A stretch of DNA of 64,000 bases, from NCBI GenBank assembly GCA_003550305.1, contig QKYT01000454.1:18964-82963 (forward strand), given 5' to 3'. Both the position numbers and the translations under genes were made by a program. This document shows, piece by piece, positions 10,507 to 23,197 of the stretch. Numbering within the stretch: the first letter of the stretch is position 1; every line of letters begins with the position of its first letter. The notes below the pieces were generated by a model. The model was not told the origin of the DNA and ran no database searches. It saw only the letters and a program-made list of their open reading frames with translations. This stretch comes from Glomus cerebriforme (lineage: Eukaryota; Glomeromycota; Glomeromycetes; Glomerales; Glomeraceae).

Positions 10507-12598
10507 ATGAAAAAAATAATTAATATCTTTAATTGTTTGATTTTAGTCGCTAATGTTCTTGCGATACCAGTTAATAATAATGATGATGATGAACAAGTAT
10601 TTAATACGCAAGAAATTCAAATTAAATTACATGAAGGAAGGGATTTTGAATTTTGGATCAAAGTTACTATAACCATGATTTTGGTTTTATTGGGCGGATT
10701 ATTTGCTGGTATTTATGAAATAATTTTTTTTTAGTATCAAAAAAAAAAAAAAAATTGGTTTAACTTTATTAATTGTTTTAGGATTAACACTTGGACTAGT
10801 AAATATCTTTGTAATTGCATTATGTTTGATAATTTCTTTATTCTAAATGGGTTAAAAAAACATTTTATCTAGATGAGTTTAGATGAAACAAATCTTCATA
10901 TTCTTGCTTCGTCAGGTGACCCGAAACAACGGTAATTCAATAATTAATCTTTAATGTTGATGGTTGTAAATATTTCTAATCATTCATTTTTTGTTTTTTA
11001 ATAGAAAATATGCAGCAAGGATTCAGGTATGTAAAATACAAAATGATTTTATTTAAATTTTAACAAAATGTATCATCTCTTTAACAATAATTTATTAAAG
11101 CCAATTAGGAAAAATGGTCATTTGCTTTTGGTTACACTTCTACTCTCAAATGTAATAGTTAATGAAACTTTACCAATTGTTATGGATGATGTTTTGGGTG
11201 GAGGTGGTGTAACTGCTATTTTAGCATCAACTGCACTTATTGTCGTGTTTGGGGAAATTATTCCTCAATCCGTATGTTCTCGTTATGGTCTTGCTATTGG
11301 TGCTTTCTTTGCCTGGTATGAATTTTATTGATTTTTTGTTTTTTTAAAAAAAAATTATATGTATTATTCATAAAGTTATATATTTATATTATTTATATTT
11401 TTTTTTATCAGGCCAGTTAGAATATTGATATGGTGTACCGTAAGTACATATTATAGTTTATATTGGTTAATTAATGATATTTCTTTTATGTTAATTCACA
11501 TTTATTGAACTTACTCTTTACAGTTTATAATTTCATATCCAATAGCAAAATTGTTAGATTGGGTTCTTGGTGAAGATCATGGAATTATTTATCGTCGTGC
11601 TGGTCAATATTGAATCTTTTTTTTTTAAAAAAAAAAGAAGTGTATATATATATATAACCACTCATTTATAATATTATAGAACTTAAAGAATTAATTCAAT
11701 ACCATGAAGCAGCCACTGCACGTGGTGGAGATTTAATAAAGGATAGTGTTACTATAATAAGAGGTGCACTTGATTTACAAGATAAAGTTGTTGAACATGC
11801 AATGACACCAATTGAAACGGTATTATTATCTTGAAAGTATACCTTATTTTTAGAATTTTCTTTAAAGAATTTTATTTTTCATATATTTTAGGCGTTTATG
11901 ATATCTATTGATAGCATATTGGATAAAATCACTATAAGAGAAATTTACACAACTGGACACTCCCGAATTCCTGTTTATGAGGGATCACGAGATAATATCT
12001 TGGGTGTACTGTTGGTCAAGGTAAATATTTTTCTTATTAAAAAAAAATCTTTTGTAATCCTTTTTTAACCTATTTTATTATTATTATTATTATTTAGACA
12101 TTGATTATGCTTAATCCTGATGAATCAAAACCTTTAAGAGAATGCAAAATAAATAAAATTCCTACAGTGGAAAGTGAAACACCATTGTTTGATATACTTA
12201 ACGCATTTCAAGAAGGAAGAAGTCATATGGCAATTGTAGTTAAAGAAAATGTACCAGTTGGAATAATTACATTAGAAGATGTACTTGAAGAATTAATTCA
12301 AGAAGAAATTTATGATGAATCTGATACTAGAGCAGGTTTAGCAGTGAAATTAGAAACTGGAGACCAACTAATTTTAGCTTCAAAGAAAAAACGTGGATCA
12401 TCTCTTAGTAATATTAATAAGGGTAAATTTAAGAGTTCACATCCTTTAACCAGAGCAAATACAGATAGTATTATAGATCCTAAAATTGGTGAATTACCTG
12501 GGAATGATATTGAACAGATACATGAAAATGATTTGATTGTTTTTGATGAACCTTTGGAAAATGGAAATTCTAATCATCAAATTAATGGAGATAATTAA
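10507..12598 (+). CDS. DUF21-CBS membrane protein (CNNM/Mam3 family)
   Basis: Ten exons (10507-10708, 10782-10798, 10873-10931, 11005-11026, 11101-11315, 11412-11439, 11524-11602, 11680-11819, 11892-12020, 12098-12598) give 463 aa. A signal-like N-terminus (residues 1-20) precedes a DUF21 transmembrane domain that begins [21 protein letters not shown] and continues through [13 protein letters not shown] and [14 protein letters not shown]. Next comes a CBS pair ([34 protein letters not shown], then [20 protein letters not shown]) and an acidic linker to a polar tail. Relatives include yeast Mam3 and animal CNNM proteins, tied to metal and magnesium homeostasis at vacuolar or plasma membranes. 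Exons of 17, 22 and 28 nt are very small but restore the conserved family sequence, which supports them. Confidence 0.9.
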
Positions 12599-13063
12599 TG
12601 AACCTAAAATAATAGTCTTGTTAAATGTTATTTCTCTAATTTGTTATAAATCTTTATTTATTTTTCCATTCGTTTTTTTATTAATAAATAAACAGTAACT
12701 ATAAAAAAAGTTTTTATAGTCTTATCCTTACAAATTGTAGCGTTTTTTAAGTCTCTAGTATCCTGCAATAAAGTGTCCGATCAACGTCATTAGCTTAAGT
12801 GATTTTTTGTTTCTCAAATGAGCTAATATTTTTTATTTTGTCCAATAGTGAATAGTCCAAATCGGTGATAATCAATAATAATATCAAATTACAAAGAGAT
12901 TATTGACAATTCACAAAAAGAGTATTTTTAGAACCTAAACTTAAAATTGTTAATTTATGATAACCTTTTTGTCCAGCTCGGCTGCCTATTTTTTTGAAAT
13001 TCGTAATTTATCCGTAATTTACCAGACCTTGCAATTTGTATTTTTAGTATTGCGTGATATACA
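12599..13063. other. intergenic spacer
   Basis: AT-rich sequence between two plus-strand genes; nothing coding is seen. Confidence 0.5.
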
Positions 13064-16000
13064 ATGTCTTTACCTATGAGTACTCGCAGCACTTGTCGAA
13101 TATGCGGGAAACCAACCAACATTTTTTGCTCTCGTTGTCGTGGGGTGTACTACTGCGGAACCGAGCACCAGAAAGCTGATTGGAAAATCCATAAACTTAT
13201 TTGTAATGGCCAGGGAAAGAGAGTAGATTCCAAAAAAGAGGAAGCCACAACTGATCGTCCAGAAGCTTCCAAAACCATGAAACTAAAACTTATTAGTAAT
13301 GAGAGTAAGCCTGAAATACTGGAGCGTATTTATGGGCTTTGTCCCGCATGTAAATCGATTAGGCATGACTATGTCTATTGCCAAAAGAAGGATTGTGGAT
13401 ATAGGGACATTACCAACATCAGGACAAGTGGAAATAAAAACCTGGACGATTTCATGCGAGAAACTTTGTTGGATCCAACGACACCTAGTCAAATTAGATT
13501 ATATTTGAGATGGATTCCTTATGAACGTTTAGCAAACATTCAACAAATCGAAGAAAGTGATTATGCAATTGTCTACAAAGCTACTTGGCTGGATTGTTAC
13601 ACTCTGGCTGACTATTTGAGTCGTGGACGAGTAACACTTACAATTGTACTGAAAAGACTGAAGAATTCACAAAATATGTCAGAATATTTCTTGAATGATG
13701 TGAGTTGAATTCTTTTAATCTGCTATAATGAATGTAATATCTCACCATTAGATGCGTATTCATTTATAGATCAAAACATATTGGAGGTATAGTATTAAGA
13801 GTCACGAAGGTTCCTATCTTGAGTTACACGGAATAACCCAAGATCCTAAAACAAAGGAATATTTGATAGTAATGGATTATGGTACTCGCGGTGACCTGAA
13901 AAATCATCTAAAATGTGTCTTACATGAGGTTTTGTGGGGAAACAAAGTAGAATATTTATATGATTTGTCACGACAATTGTATGGAATTCACAAAACTGGA
14001 ACTGTCCATTGCAATCTTCACAGCGGAAACATAGTTATTTCTGATATTTCATTTAGTATACTTGATTCGGAACGTCATGCATACTTTATAGGTTTTAGGC
14101 ACTCTTGTCCTGAAAATACAACAGTATCTGATGTTCATGGAGTTCTTCCCTATGTAGCACCAGAGATTCTTAGGAAACAACCCTATACAACTACTACTGA
14201 TATTTACAGTTTTGGTGTTGTCATGTGTGAATTAGCAAGTGGTGAGCCACCTTATCCAGATCGGCCTCATAATACTGATCTTGCACTGGATATTATACAA
14301 GGCCTACACCCTAAGATTGCAGAAGAAGCACCTCAATGCTATGTTGATTTGGCAAAGCGTTGTCTTGATATTGATCCACACAAACGACCATCAGCAGAGG
14401 AATTAAATGAAATAATTGCCAAATGGAGGATAGATTATAATAATTATTATGAATATTATGACGATGATTGTGAGTGTAGTGAGATATGTCAACAATTCAG
14501 TAAAGCAAATGAATTACTCCTGAATGTAGCAAGAAATCCTATTACAGAATTACATCCAGAGGCAATTTACAATAGTAAACCGTTGAATGATATTATTGAA
14601 GCTGTCAATTTGCGTTTAGGTAAGTATTTTTTTGGTTTAGAGTTTGGATTCTTATCCTCCAGAGTCCAGACTATTAGATACAAATCCGTCATCCAAAGTT
14701 TATCAGATTTTGATGTGCTTATAATGAAGCCTTTTCCTTTTTTTTTGTCAAAATTCTTATTCACAATTGAACAGAAGAAATAGAACCCGTTTTACGAGAT
14801 TCAACTCCAATCCTATCAAGAGATATAAATGAACCAGCAAATAGCATAAAGCCGGATAGTATAGAATCAGATAATGTAATATCAGATAATATAGAACCAA
14901 ATATGCGTGATAACGAGTTCTCACAAAGTATCAAAAATATCCAAACTCAAAACATGGCGGTTTATAATCCTATTAGAAAAAATCAATTAGACAAAAAATT
15001 TGTTGGAATTATTGTGAAAGATAATCAACCATTGAGCATCCGTGATGGTAAAGGATTTCAAGAATTTGTGAGAGTGTTAGATCCATCTTATGAATTACCA
15101 AGTGATAAAAAAGTGAAAGAGTTGTTAATTGATGGCTATAGTTATTGTAAACAAGAAATTATGTGTTTATTTGAACAAGACATTGCCTCCTACTCGTTAA
15201 CTCTGGATCTATGGACCTCAAGAAGTCAAATAAGATATTTAAGTGTAACTTGCATATTTATAACAAATCAATTTGAACTTCGTGAAGTTATTTTAGCAAC
15301 TAAATATCTAAAATACCCATATACTAGTGATGTTATTGTTGAATGTCTTAATCAAATAATTCAAGAGTGGAAATTAAATGGAAAAGTGTTTACCATATCA
15401 ACTGACAATGAGATTAATATGGTTAAAACTGGTAAATTACTTGAAAACAATAATATTATGCGTTTTCCCTGTGCTACTCACACATTACAACTAGTAGTAG
15501 GAAAAGGTCTTCTTCCAGCAGAAAAATTAGTTGCACGAGCAAAACGCTTAATTAGTTTTTTTACTACACCACAACAAACTGAAAGATTAATTGAAGTTCA
15601 AAAAAATATGAAACATAACCAACAAGAGGCAAGTTTTAATAAGAGAAAACTAAATAAAAATAAATGTTATAAAGTTTATTTTTAATTTTACTAATTAGTT
15701 GTCTAAGTTTTCTAATTCTTTTTTAGGATTTAAGTGAAAATGATCACTATCTTCGACTCATTTCTAATTTAAATATTTGGAACTCATCCTATCTTGCTTG
15801 GAAACGATTGGAAAAAATACATGACTATATTGATGTAATGTCAATGAATATGTCTAGAGATCCAGATCCTGCAATACAAAAAGATGGAAAAAGACTTGGT
15901 AAAATTAATCTTACTGAAGATGAGTGGGTTATGATCAAAGAACTAACTAAAGTATTAGAACCATTTGCAGCAATAACTGAACTTCTTAAAAGCAATAAGT

Positions 16001-16758
16001 TTGCAACAATAAGCTTTATAAATAATGCAATAACAGTAATTAAAAATAGGATATTTAGTACTAATGAAATAGAGCTTGAAGAAATAGATCTCACTAATCC
16101 TACTATAGTTTTTGATGATAATATTGGTATTGAGGATCTTGATGATGATGATGATTATCCAAAACAGCAAAATATTTCAGTAAATACTCCACAAGACTGT
16201 AATAATCTAATTGGAAAGGTTAAATCAGCTTTATATATGGCAATAAACCATTATTGGAATGTATCTCAAGATGAAGGAATGATAGCTTCCTTTTTGGATC
16301 CTAGGTGTAAATCTCTTAGTTTTGCAACTGAATCACAAAAAAATAAAACAAAAGCTCTCTTGAGAAGAATTTATAATGAGAAAAAGCAAGAGATAGATAT
16401 TATCCAACAACAAAAACAATTACAAGTACCTGATGATTCCCTTCTTAAAAATATATTTGCTAGTCATTATCATCATGAAACGGAAGATGAAATTGAGGAA
16501 TATATGATGATTGAAGAAATTAATATGAATGCTTGTCCTTTCAAATGGTGGGCATTCCAAGAATCAAAATTTTCAGTCTTATCGCAGTTAGCAAAAAAGT
16601 ATTTGGCTATCCCAGCTGTTTCAACTTCTAGTAAAAGGTTATTTTCTAATGCAGACAATATTATGACAGATTTATTACCATCCACTTTTGAGCATTTAGT
16701 ATTTTGCAAACAAAATTTGAATCTAATTGATAGAATTTTTCCCGATAATTCAAATTAA
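13064..16758 (+). CDS. MYND finger - pseudokinase - hAT transposase fusion
   Basis: Four exons (13064-13699, 13770-14619, 14775-15628, 15727-16758) read as one 1,123-aa frame. Residues about 11-48 are a MYND zinc finger (CRICGK...CSRC...YYCGTEHQKADWKIHKLIC). About 150-460 is a kinase fold of the tyrosine-kinase-like type (IVLKRLKNSQN, GVLPYVAPEIL, DIYSFGVVMCELASGEPPY), but HRD is HCN and the DFG region is IGF, so catalysis is unlikely. From about 550 comes a hAT transposase RNase H region (LTLDLWTSR, ISTDNE, CATHTLQL) and the C-terminal dimerisation block (PAVSTSSKRLFSNA). The intron at 14620-14774 has a GTAAGT donor and joins the kinase to a frame open straight into the transposase. The BED finger normally preceding this domain is absent. 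Intron 3 is best read as GC-AG. A fused neighbour pair is the alternative. Confidence 0.7.
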
Positions 16759-17387
16759 AAAAAATTTATATATTTTCATTGTATTGAGAAAAATGTAGAT
16801 CTTTTATTATTATTTATTTGATATAAATAAATTATTTTTTGATTTAAATTTCATCCTGCACATTTTAAAAAGCTTGTTAACTTGTAAAACTGTGACCGAT
16901 CTTATAGAAAGACTGGTATTTTATTATTATTGGAATATTGTATTATCAGTAAATTTAACAAACTGTGCAAATTATTTTTTTATAACTTGATTAGAAATAG
17001 ACCTATGTACTCATCGTACAGGAAGCCAAAGAAAGAACCCTCTATGAATTCTTCCCGGGTAAAACTTATTAAGATATATATAAAATTTTATATAAATAAT
17101 TCATGGATAACAGATACATGATTTGCAAGTTGAAGAATTATACAGTATATTCGCCACAGAATCTGATTGTGAATATAATGAATTCCCAGACCAGTATTTA
17201 TCATAGCATATTATATATTCAAAAATAAAAGCGTAAAGATGTTAAAGTATGACAACATCAAAATCGAATAATAAATTACTCATGCTGATGTGTTGATGTG
17301 ATGGATGATAAAAAATTAAAAACACTTCCGTAGTAAATTTGACCTTTAAATTTTCTTTCTTTCTTTTTTTATCCTTTCATCAGTATC
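16759..17387. other. intergenic spacer
   Basis: AT-rich. A 63-codon open stretch at 16930-17121 shows no domain. No gene is supported. Confidence 0.5.
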
Positions 17388-18529
17388 ATGTCGCCACAAT
17401 CGTGCCCTGCTTATATTGGAGGTTTTACACAGGAAACTACTGAAGATATGGTATCTACTGAATTTTCTTATTTTGCAGATATTGTAAACTGCGAAAAAAA
17501 AACTGGTTTAAATGGGTATTATTTTAAAATAACATTTATTGATATTTCTACCGCAAGGAAGGCTGCTAATCAATATGTGTGGGAAGTTGGGCATATTTTT
17601 GGGTGTACGATAGTTGGATCGATGGTAAATTATTATTGTTTTTTTTTAATTCTTTATCTATTCTGAATATAATACTGTGAATTTAATTTAAAAATTTTCC
17701 TTTTTTTTTTAGTATGAGTCACAATTTACACATCCTTTAGTAGGATATCAATATTTTTTGATGGATTTAAATTATTTTCCACATCCTTCAAGTTTAATCC
17801 CATTGGAAGATAACCAATTATTTTTAAATGTTTTAAAACCAAAAGTATATAATAAACATGAAGGTAGATTTAAAGATCCAAAAGAACTTAGATTTGGTAG
17901 GATCAAATATTATGAATTAAAACCTCTTCAGTATCTAAAACAACAAAAGATTTACCCAAATCTACCTATAACTAAAAATTCTGAAGTAAATAACTCATTG
18001 TTATCATGGTTGGGAGATGCATTGTTAAATACAGAAATTATGATCTATGTTTATAAATTTTCTTATAATTTTCACTTGGATAATGATAATCTTGACTCTG
18101 TATGTTCTTATTTAAAGTCAAATATCACACTTGCATTTCTTGCCAGATTTCTTGGATTAAGCGCTCAAGCTGGACTTACAGGTAAATAAAATTTATTTTA
18201 TTGTGTATAAAATTTGAAAATTATTTATATTTCAACAATGAAATTATTTAATCTTTTATTTAGGATATCTTGATAAACGGGATGGTGATCTTATTGAAGC
18301 TTATATAGGTGCATTGAGTCTTAAGGCAGGATCAGACAGTAAATTAGCTTCAAAAATAATAAATGAATTTGTACATAGGACTTTAGGTGGATTATTAAGA
18401 AAATTATTACTTAATGAAAATTTTTTTTCTTATCCACTTTCATCTATTGATAGACAAATTGAGTATCATAAAGTCCTATTTGATTATTTTAATAATGTAG
18501 AGGTATGGTATTTATTTTACTTTAAATAA
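17388..18529 (+). CDS. RNase III-fold protein with N-terminal RNA-binding-like domain
   Basis: Three exons (17388-17624, 17713-18181, 18264-18529) encode 323 aa. Residues 1-90 look like an RRM-type fold (AYIGGF near the start, then GYYFKITFIDISTARKAANQY). Residues about 195-300 match the RNase III fold: SWLGDALL, then NITLAFLARFLGLS and RDGDLIEAYIGAL. Of the four metal-binding acids of bacterial-type RNase III, three are present (Asp of LGDA, Asp and Glu of GDLIEA); the Glu four residues before the first Asp is Ser. No double-stranded RNA-binding domain follows. It may be a degenerate RNase III acting as an RNA-binding or scaffold protein, as in mitochondrial ribosomal protein mL44, or a weakly active enzyme. 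The last codons after a possible GT donor (18500) look less conserved, so the 3' end is uncertain. Confidence 0.7.
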
Positions 18530-21500
18530 TGTATGTAGAAACTAGTTATGAATGGATGTTAATCGGCTCCAAATCGGTCAAATCGAGTCCTAAAAAAAAA
18601 ATTGAACATTTTAATTAAGGTTATTTGATGATAAAATAACTTTAAATAGAATGTTCAAATTTTTGACAGTCCGTATCGATTCGTGATCAAAAAAACAGTC
18701 CTTACTTTTGTCGAAGAAAATCGGAAGAATTTGTTTCTGAAGGATTTATCATGTAAATTTGTTGCAATGAGACGTGATGATTAATAAAAAAAGATTCGAT
18801 AAATGATTTAATCAATACGGAAAAACTCTCCTTGGTAACATAGAATAACATCAATAGCATCTCTCTCTTAATCTCTCTTAATCAAGCTATTAATATATAC
18901 TTAGGATGGATGTAGTGATTGGAATTATTATATATATTGTTCAGATAGGTAATACCGTGTAATACAAAATTGTTGCAATTTAGAGTTTTAAATTTTAATA
19001 AAGTATCTCTACCGAATCGTTTTTTAAAAGAAGGAATGAATATATTAAAGAAAAAAAAATTTTCACACAAAAAAAGAATGTCCAAAGAAATTTTTCAAAC
19101 AACATTTAAGTAAAGAAAAAAAAAATTATTTATAAAATTACACATATAAGATACTTCATAAATAATATCTTTTTCATTAACAAAATTAGTATCCAATATT
19201 TCTTTAAAAAACACTTTTTAACGTGAATTTATAGTTTTATAATGTATTCTTACACTTGGACGCATCTCATTTTTTCATGCAACTTAATTATTAAATTTTT
19301 TTGTAAAAATCATTTAAAACTTTTTTCGTTATTAAATATACAATTTAAAAAATAACAGAAATTCTGTCATATTTTTTAAAAAAATTTACAATTAACATTT
19401 TTCCCAATTTTTCTAATACCTTTCTTACCCCCATTTTACCAACACTTCCCTACCTCATCACAACAATTAATACCATTGAGTTCTTTTACCAGTGTCATTA
19501 TTTCCAATTTTGTCAGCATCTAGCTATTATTTCCTGTTTTGCTAATTGCTAATGCCTCCCTTGACACTAATTTCCATTTTACTAAATCACAACCATTTGC
19601 TATTATTTCTTACTAGCGCCATTCTTATATATATATGTGCATAATTTCTTTCACCAGTACTTGTATTACTAGAACCATCTGACCTAAAAAATGGTATTCC
19701 AAATTTATGAAAAAGGTGCAATATTTACATTTACCAACATTAATATTACCAAAGAATCTTTCCCCTGAAGCTACTGAATGATTGTTTACTCCCATTCACA
19801 TTTCCTGTAAATATAATCATCTTGATTTGTCATTTGACAAGCACTATTTTATCTCAATATTTTCTATTTTGTTGTCAATTTCAGCCATATCTAAATGGTT
19901 AATGGTAGTTATTCACTCAACTTTTGTCTTTTGTTTCTTTTTGAAGTCTGCATTTTCCATTTGATTGTAAATCATAGTTCATAATTATATTTAAATTCAA
20001 ATGAAAGTTATTCACTTGATTACCGTTTATCCTATGTGATATCAATATTCTCTTTTCATTTTCAATTCCAAGCAATCGCAAAGTTATCCACTTTGTCGCT
20101 AACTTCAGTTACAAATATCTAGTTACTTTTAAACTCTATACTTTTTCTGATTACATTTTCATAGTGTTCTTCCTAGTATCCTCTTTTGGTATTGATCTAA
20201 GTTACTGTATATAATCAACAAAACAAATAGCATTGCAATTAATTATGGATAACTCACAATTTAAAATCCATTTATAACACATACTCTATGATTATTATCT
20301 TTATGATATTCATTTCCGCTTTCTGTTATTTACTCTCTTTATTACGTCCGTCTGGTTTAAAGTTGATATGTACTTCTATTTTCAGATTTCTTTTGTCTTC
20401 CACAATGAATATACAAAAATAAAGATATGAGAAAAGAATGAGGAATTCTAATCTAAACCAAACCAGCCAGTTAGGAGAGACTCAACTAACTGTCAGTTTT
20501 TCCTTGCCTGTAATGAGAAAGTAACTCATATACAGTATAAGGAAGATAAAGAGGAATTTAAACTAAACCAAACTAGCCAGTTAGGAGAGACTCAACTAAC
20601 TGTCCAGTTTTTCCTTGTCTGTAATGAGAAAAGTAACTCATATACAGTATAAGGAAGGTAAAGAGGGATTTAAAGGAAAATCCAGGAAAAATAAATTATA
20701 GTGAGAAAAAAAAATTTTTTAGAATACCTTTTTAAAATTTACTAAGGAGAATTATCATGTAATCATGATTTATTAATATTTACATAGTCCAATAATACAT
20801 CAGTCAAAATAATACATATTTGTTGCGTCGTATCCATTTGCGATAATATTACGTAATACGCGTATTTTACATAATTTTTTGTATGTTCAGATGTAAAACC
20901 ATCTTTTGCTTAGATTTCATCATGGAATGTGATACTTGAGATTCCTCATGACTCATTGGCTTCTGTGTTACTCTAAAGATTATAAAAATGCTCTCGTTCA
21001 GTTTCTCTTCTTAAACACTAATGTTTACGGTGAGGTTCTTCCCAAAATTCTCTTTCTTAATCATTTTCTTAATTAATAAAGTTAAAACTAACTTTCTCTG
21101 CAATGTTTCTTTTTATTGAATGAACACTTCGATAAACGAAGATTTCCAAAAATTACAAATGTGACTTTTGGGTTTAATCTTCGACCGGTTATTTAATAGC
21201 CGCGAAGACGTTCTTTCAAGCTTCCGCGAAAGTGAAGTGCCGGAATGGTCTTGGTAACGAATCCGGACAAATCCGGGGAACCGCTCCTTTTTAGGATACC
21301 GGTCCGGTACACATTCTCCGGTTCATGTCTCTTGGGGTATGCATATTCAACTATGTAACTCTATTCCCAGACATGTTAACCATTTAGCGACGATACTAAC
21401 CTTAATTCTAAGATTATTTCTTTATTATTTTTGAATTATTCTTTTCTTCTTTGAGAAAGGTGTATTCTGTACTGCCCTTTCTTTTAGTTGAATTGAATCT

Positions 21501-23197
21501 TTCAATTATAATTTAGATATGATCTAAAATTTTTTGAGTTGCAAATGGTGTTGACGTCCTCGTCGTGCAACTTGGGTATTGGTATTAATACTTATTAATA
21601 TTGATAGCGAACAAACACCACCAAAATTTATCGTTTCACTTTTACCTAGGTAAAGCATGGTCAAATCCACTCTTCTAGGGAGTATAAAAATTTTGAAATG
21701 TATATTTATACAAATAATATATAATTTATTGATTTAAATATTCCAAAAAAATCGATAAAATCTGTAATTAACTCATCGAATATACAAAAAATTTTCCACC
21801 ATTGAATATTGGCCTTCGATTTTAAGGTAAAGGTGGGCGACTATGATGTTCATCGGTTATTTAGTGTTTATCATTGGAGTTATCATGGGGAATTAGGTGT
21901 CAAATGTATGGTTCGAAGTACGCGATAAATTGATTACATTCTTTTCTTCAAACAGTTTATAAATTAGAAAATAATTGGATCGAATATTTCTGAATTAATT
22001 AATATCGTATTAACTAATGGAGTAAACTAATTGTTTTGCAAGTGACATTTGCATTATTGGTTCAAACCACTTGAAAGATTTGGGATATGGTCCATTTCAT
22101 GTTAAATATGAAAGTGCTGGTGATAAAGATGGTTTAAAAATATAAATTTAACAAAAATAACAACACTACTTAAATCTAAAATATTCAATAGATTTTTCTT
22201 TACATCAGTTAAAACTATTGCGATTGTAATTATCTAATTGTTAATTTTTGCATGCCTCTTTAATATGAATTATAATATATTCTTTATTCAACAAATAATT
22301 TATTCAATATGAAAAGATTAAAATTAAACCATTAAGTACAGAATTAAAAGAACGTTATATAAAAGAATGCTTTATGTAAAAAATGTAGTCAACCTATAAA
22401 AAAACTCATACATGGTGTCATTTTTTATTATTCTAAATGTTTTCAACAAAATTCAAAAATTGGACATATAAAAAAAAATTATGTACCTAAAATGTTAGTA
22501 ATAAAAAGCTATTTAGCGGAGCCAAAGAATAGGGGCAGTCATTTTTAGAACACTTCCTCCCATGCAACTCCGTTAAATATTTCATTTTTTTGTAGAATCT
22601 ATATCATATTAATAAATGTTTTTACTTTTTGCTCAATATAGGCCTTTTATTTTTGTTTTAAGTAAAGAAGTTTTAATTTATAATAACTATTTTCGATACA
22701 TTTAATTAAAATCTACAGTAAATCAATGGCCATTTATATCGTACATAATATAGTATATAGTTCATTTGGATAAATTATAAAATAACTTAACCACATTATC
22801 AAAGAAGTGGTATTGTTATTCGTAAATGTTACAATGACTTGCTCGATGAATAAATAAGAAACCATTTTAGTTATTTTCTACTTTATGATCTCTTGAAAGA
22901 TAGTAATTTAATAAACTGATTGTATTCGATCTTCACCGTGTACTGTTTACATACAGTAATATGAATTTACGCAGAGCGCATCCACATCCCCGGAACATTC
23001 ATGGTTCAGCTTACATAATTTATATTTTATTGTTACACATCCCACACCACCCACATGTAACGAAACTTTATTATTTTTCAATATTGCTAACTATTAAAAA
23101 AAACAAATGTGATGATTTATTAACAAGAATATGTTAACTTCTCCTTAATCTAAACATGCTAATACTATTCGCTATCATTATTAATCACATCTAAAGT
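18530..23197. other. 4.7-kb gene-poor repeat region
   Basis: No intact gene. Visible content: an imperfect hairpin at about 18597-18665; a pyrimidine-rich stretch (19400-20200) whose reverse strand resembles decayed Ser/Asn-rich coding sequence; a 110-bp tandem duplication (20440-20662); a locally GC-richer patch with CCGG words (about 21180-21340); fragments near 22040-22480 whose translation recalls the cysteine-rich start of kinase-like proteins but is frame-broken; and an inverted repeat (ATTTAGCGGAG/CTCCGTTAAAT) at about 22510-22582. Confidence 0.55.
20440..20662. repeat. tandem duplication, unit about 110 bp
   Basis: Two adjacent copies share CAGTTAGGAGAGACTCAACT and a downstream ACTCATATACAGTATAAGGA block, spaced about 110 bp apart and more than 90% alike by eye. 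A third partial copy begins at about 20662. Confidence 0.8.

Noticed and set aside
15629..15685. Stop-ended version of the transposase exon (reading on to 15685)
   Set aside because: The extra 18 codons are lysine/asparagine-rich intron-like sequence, while splicing to 15727 restores a continuous hAT domain.
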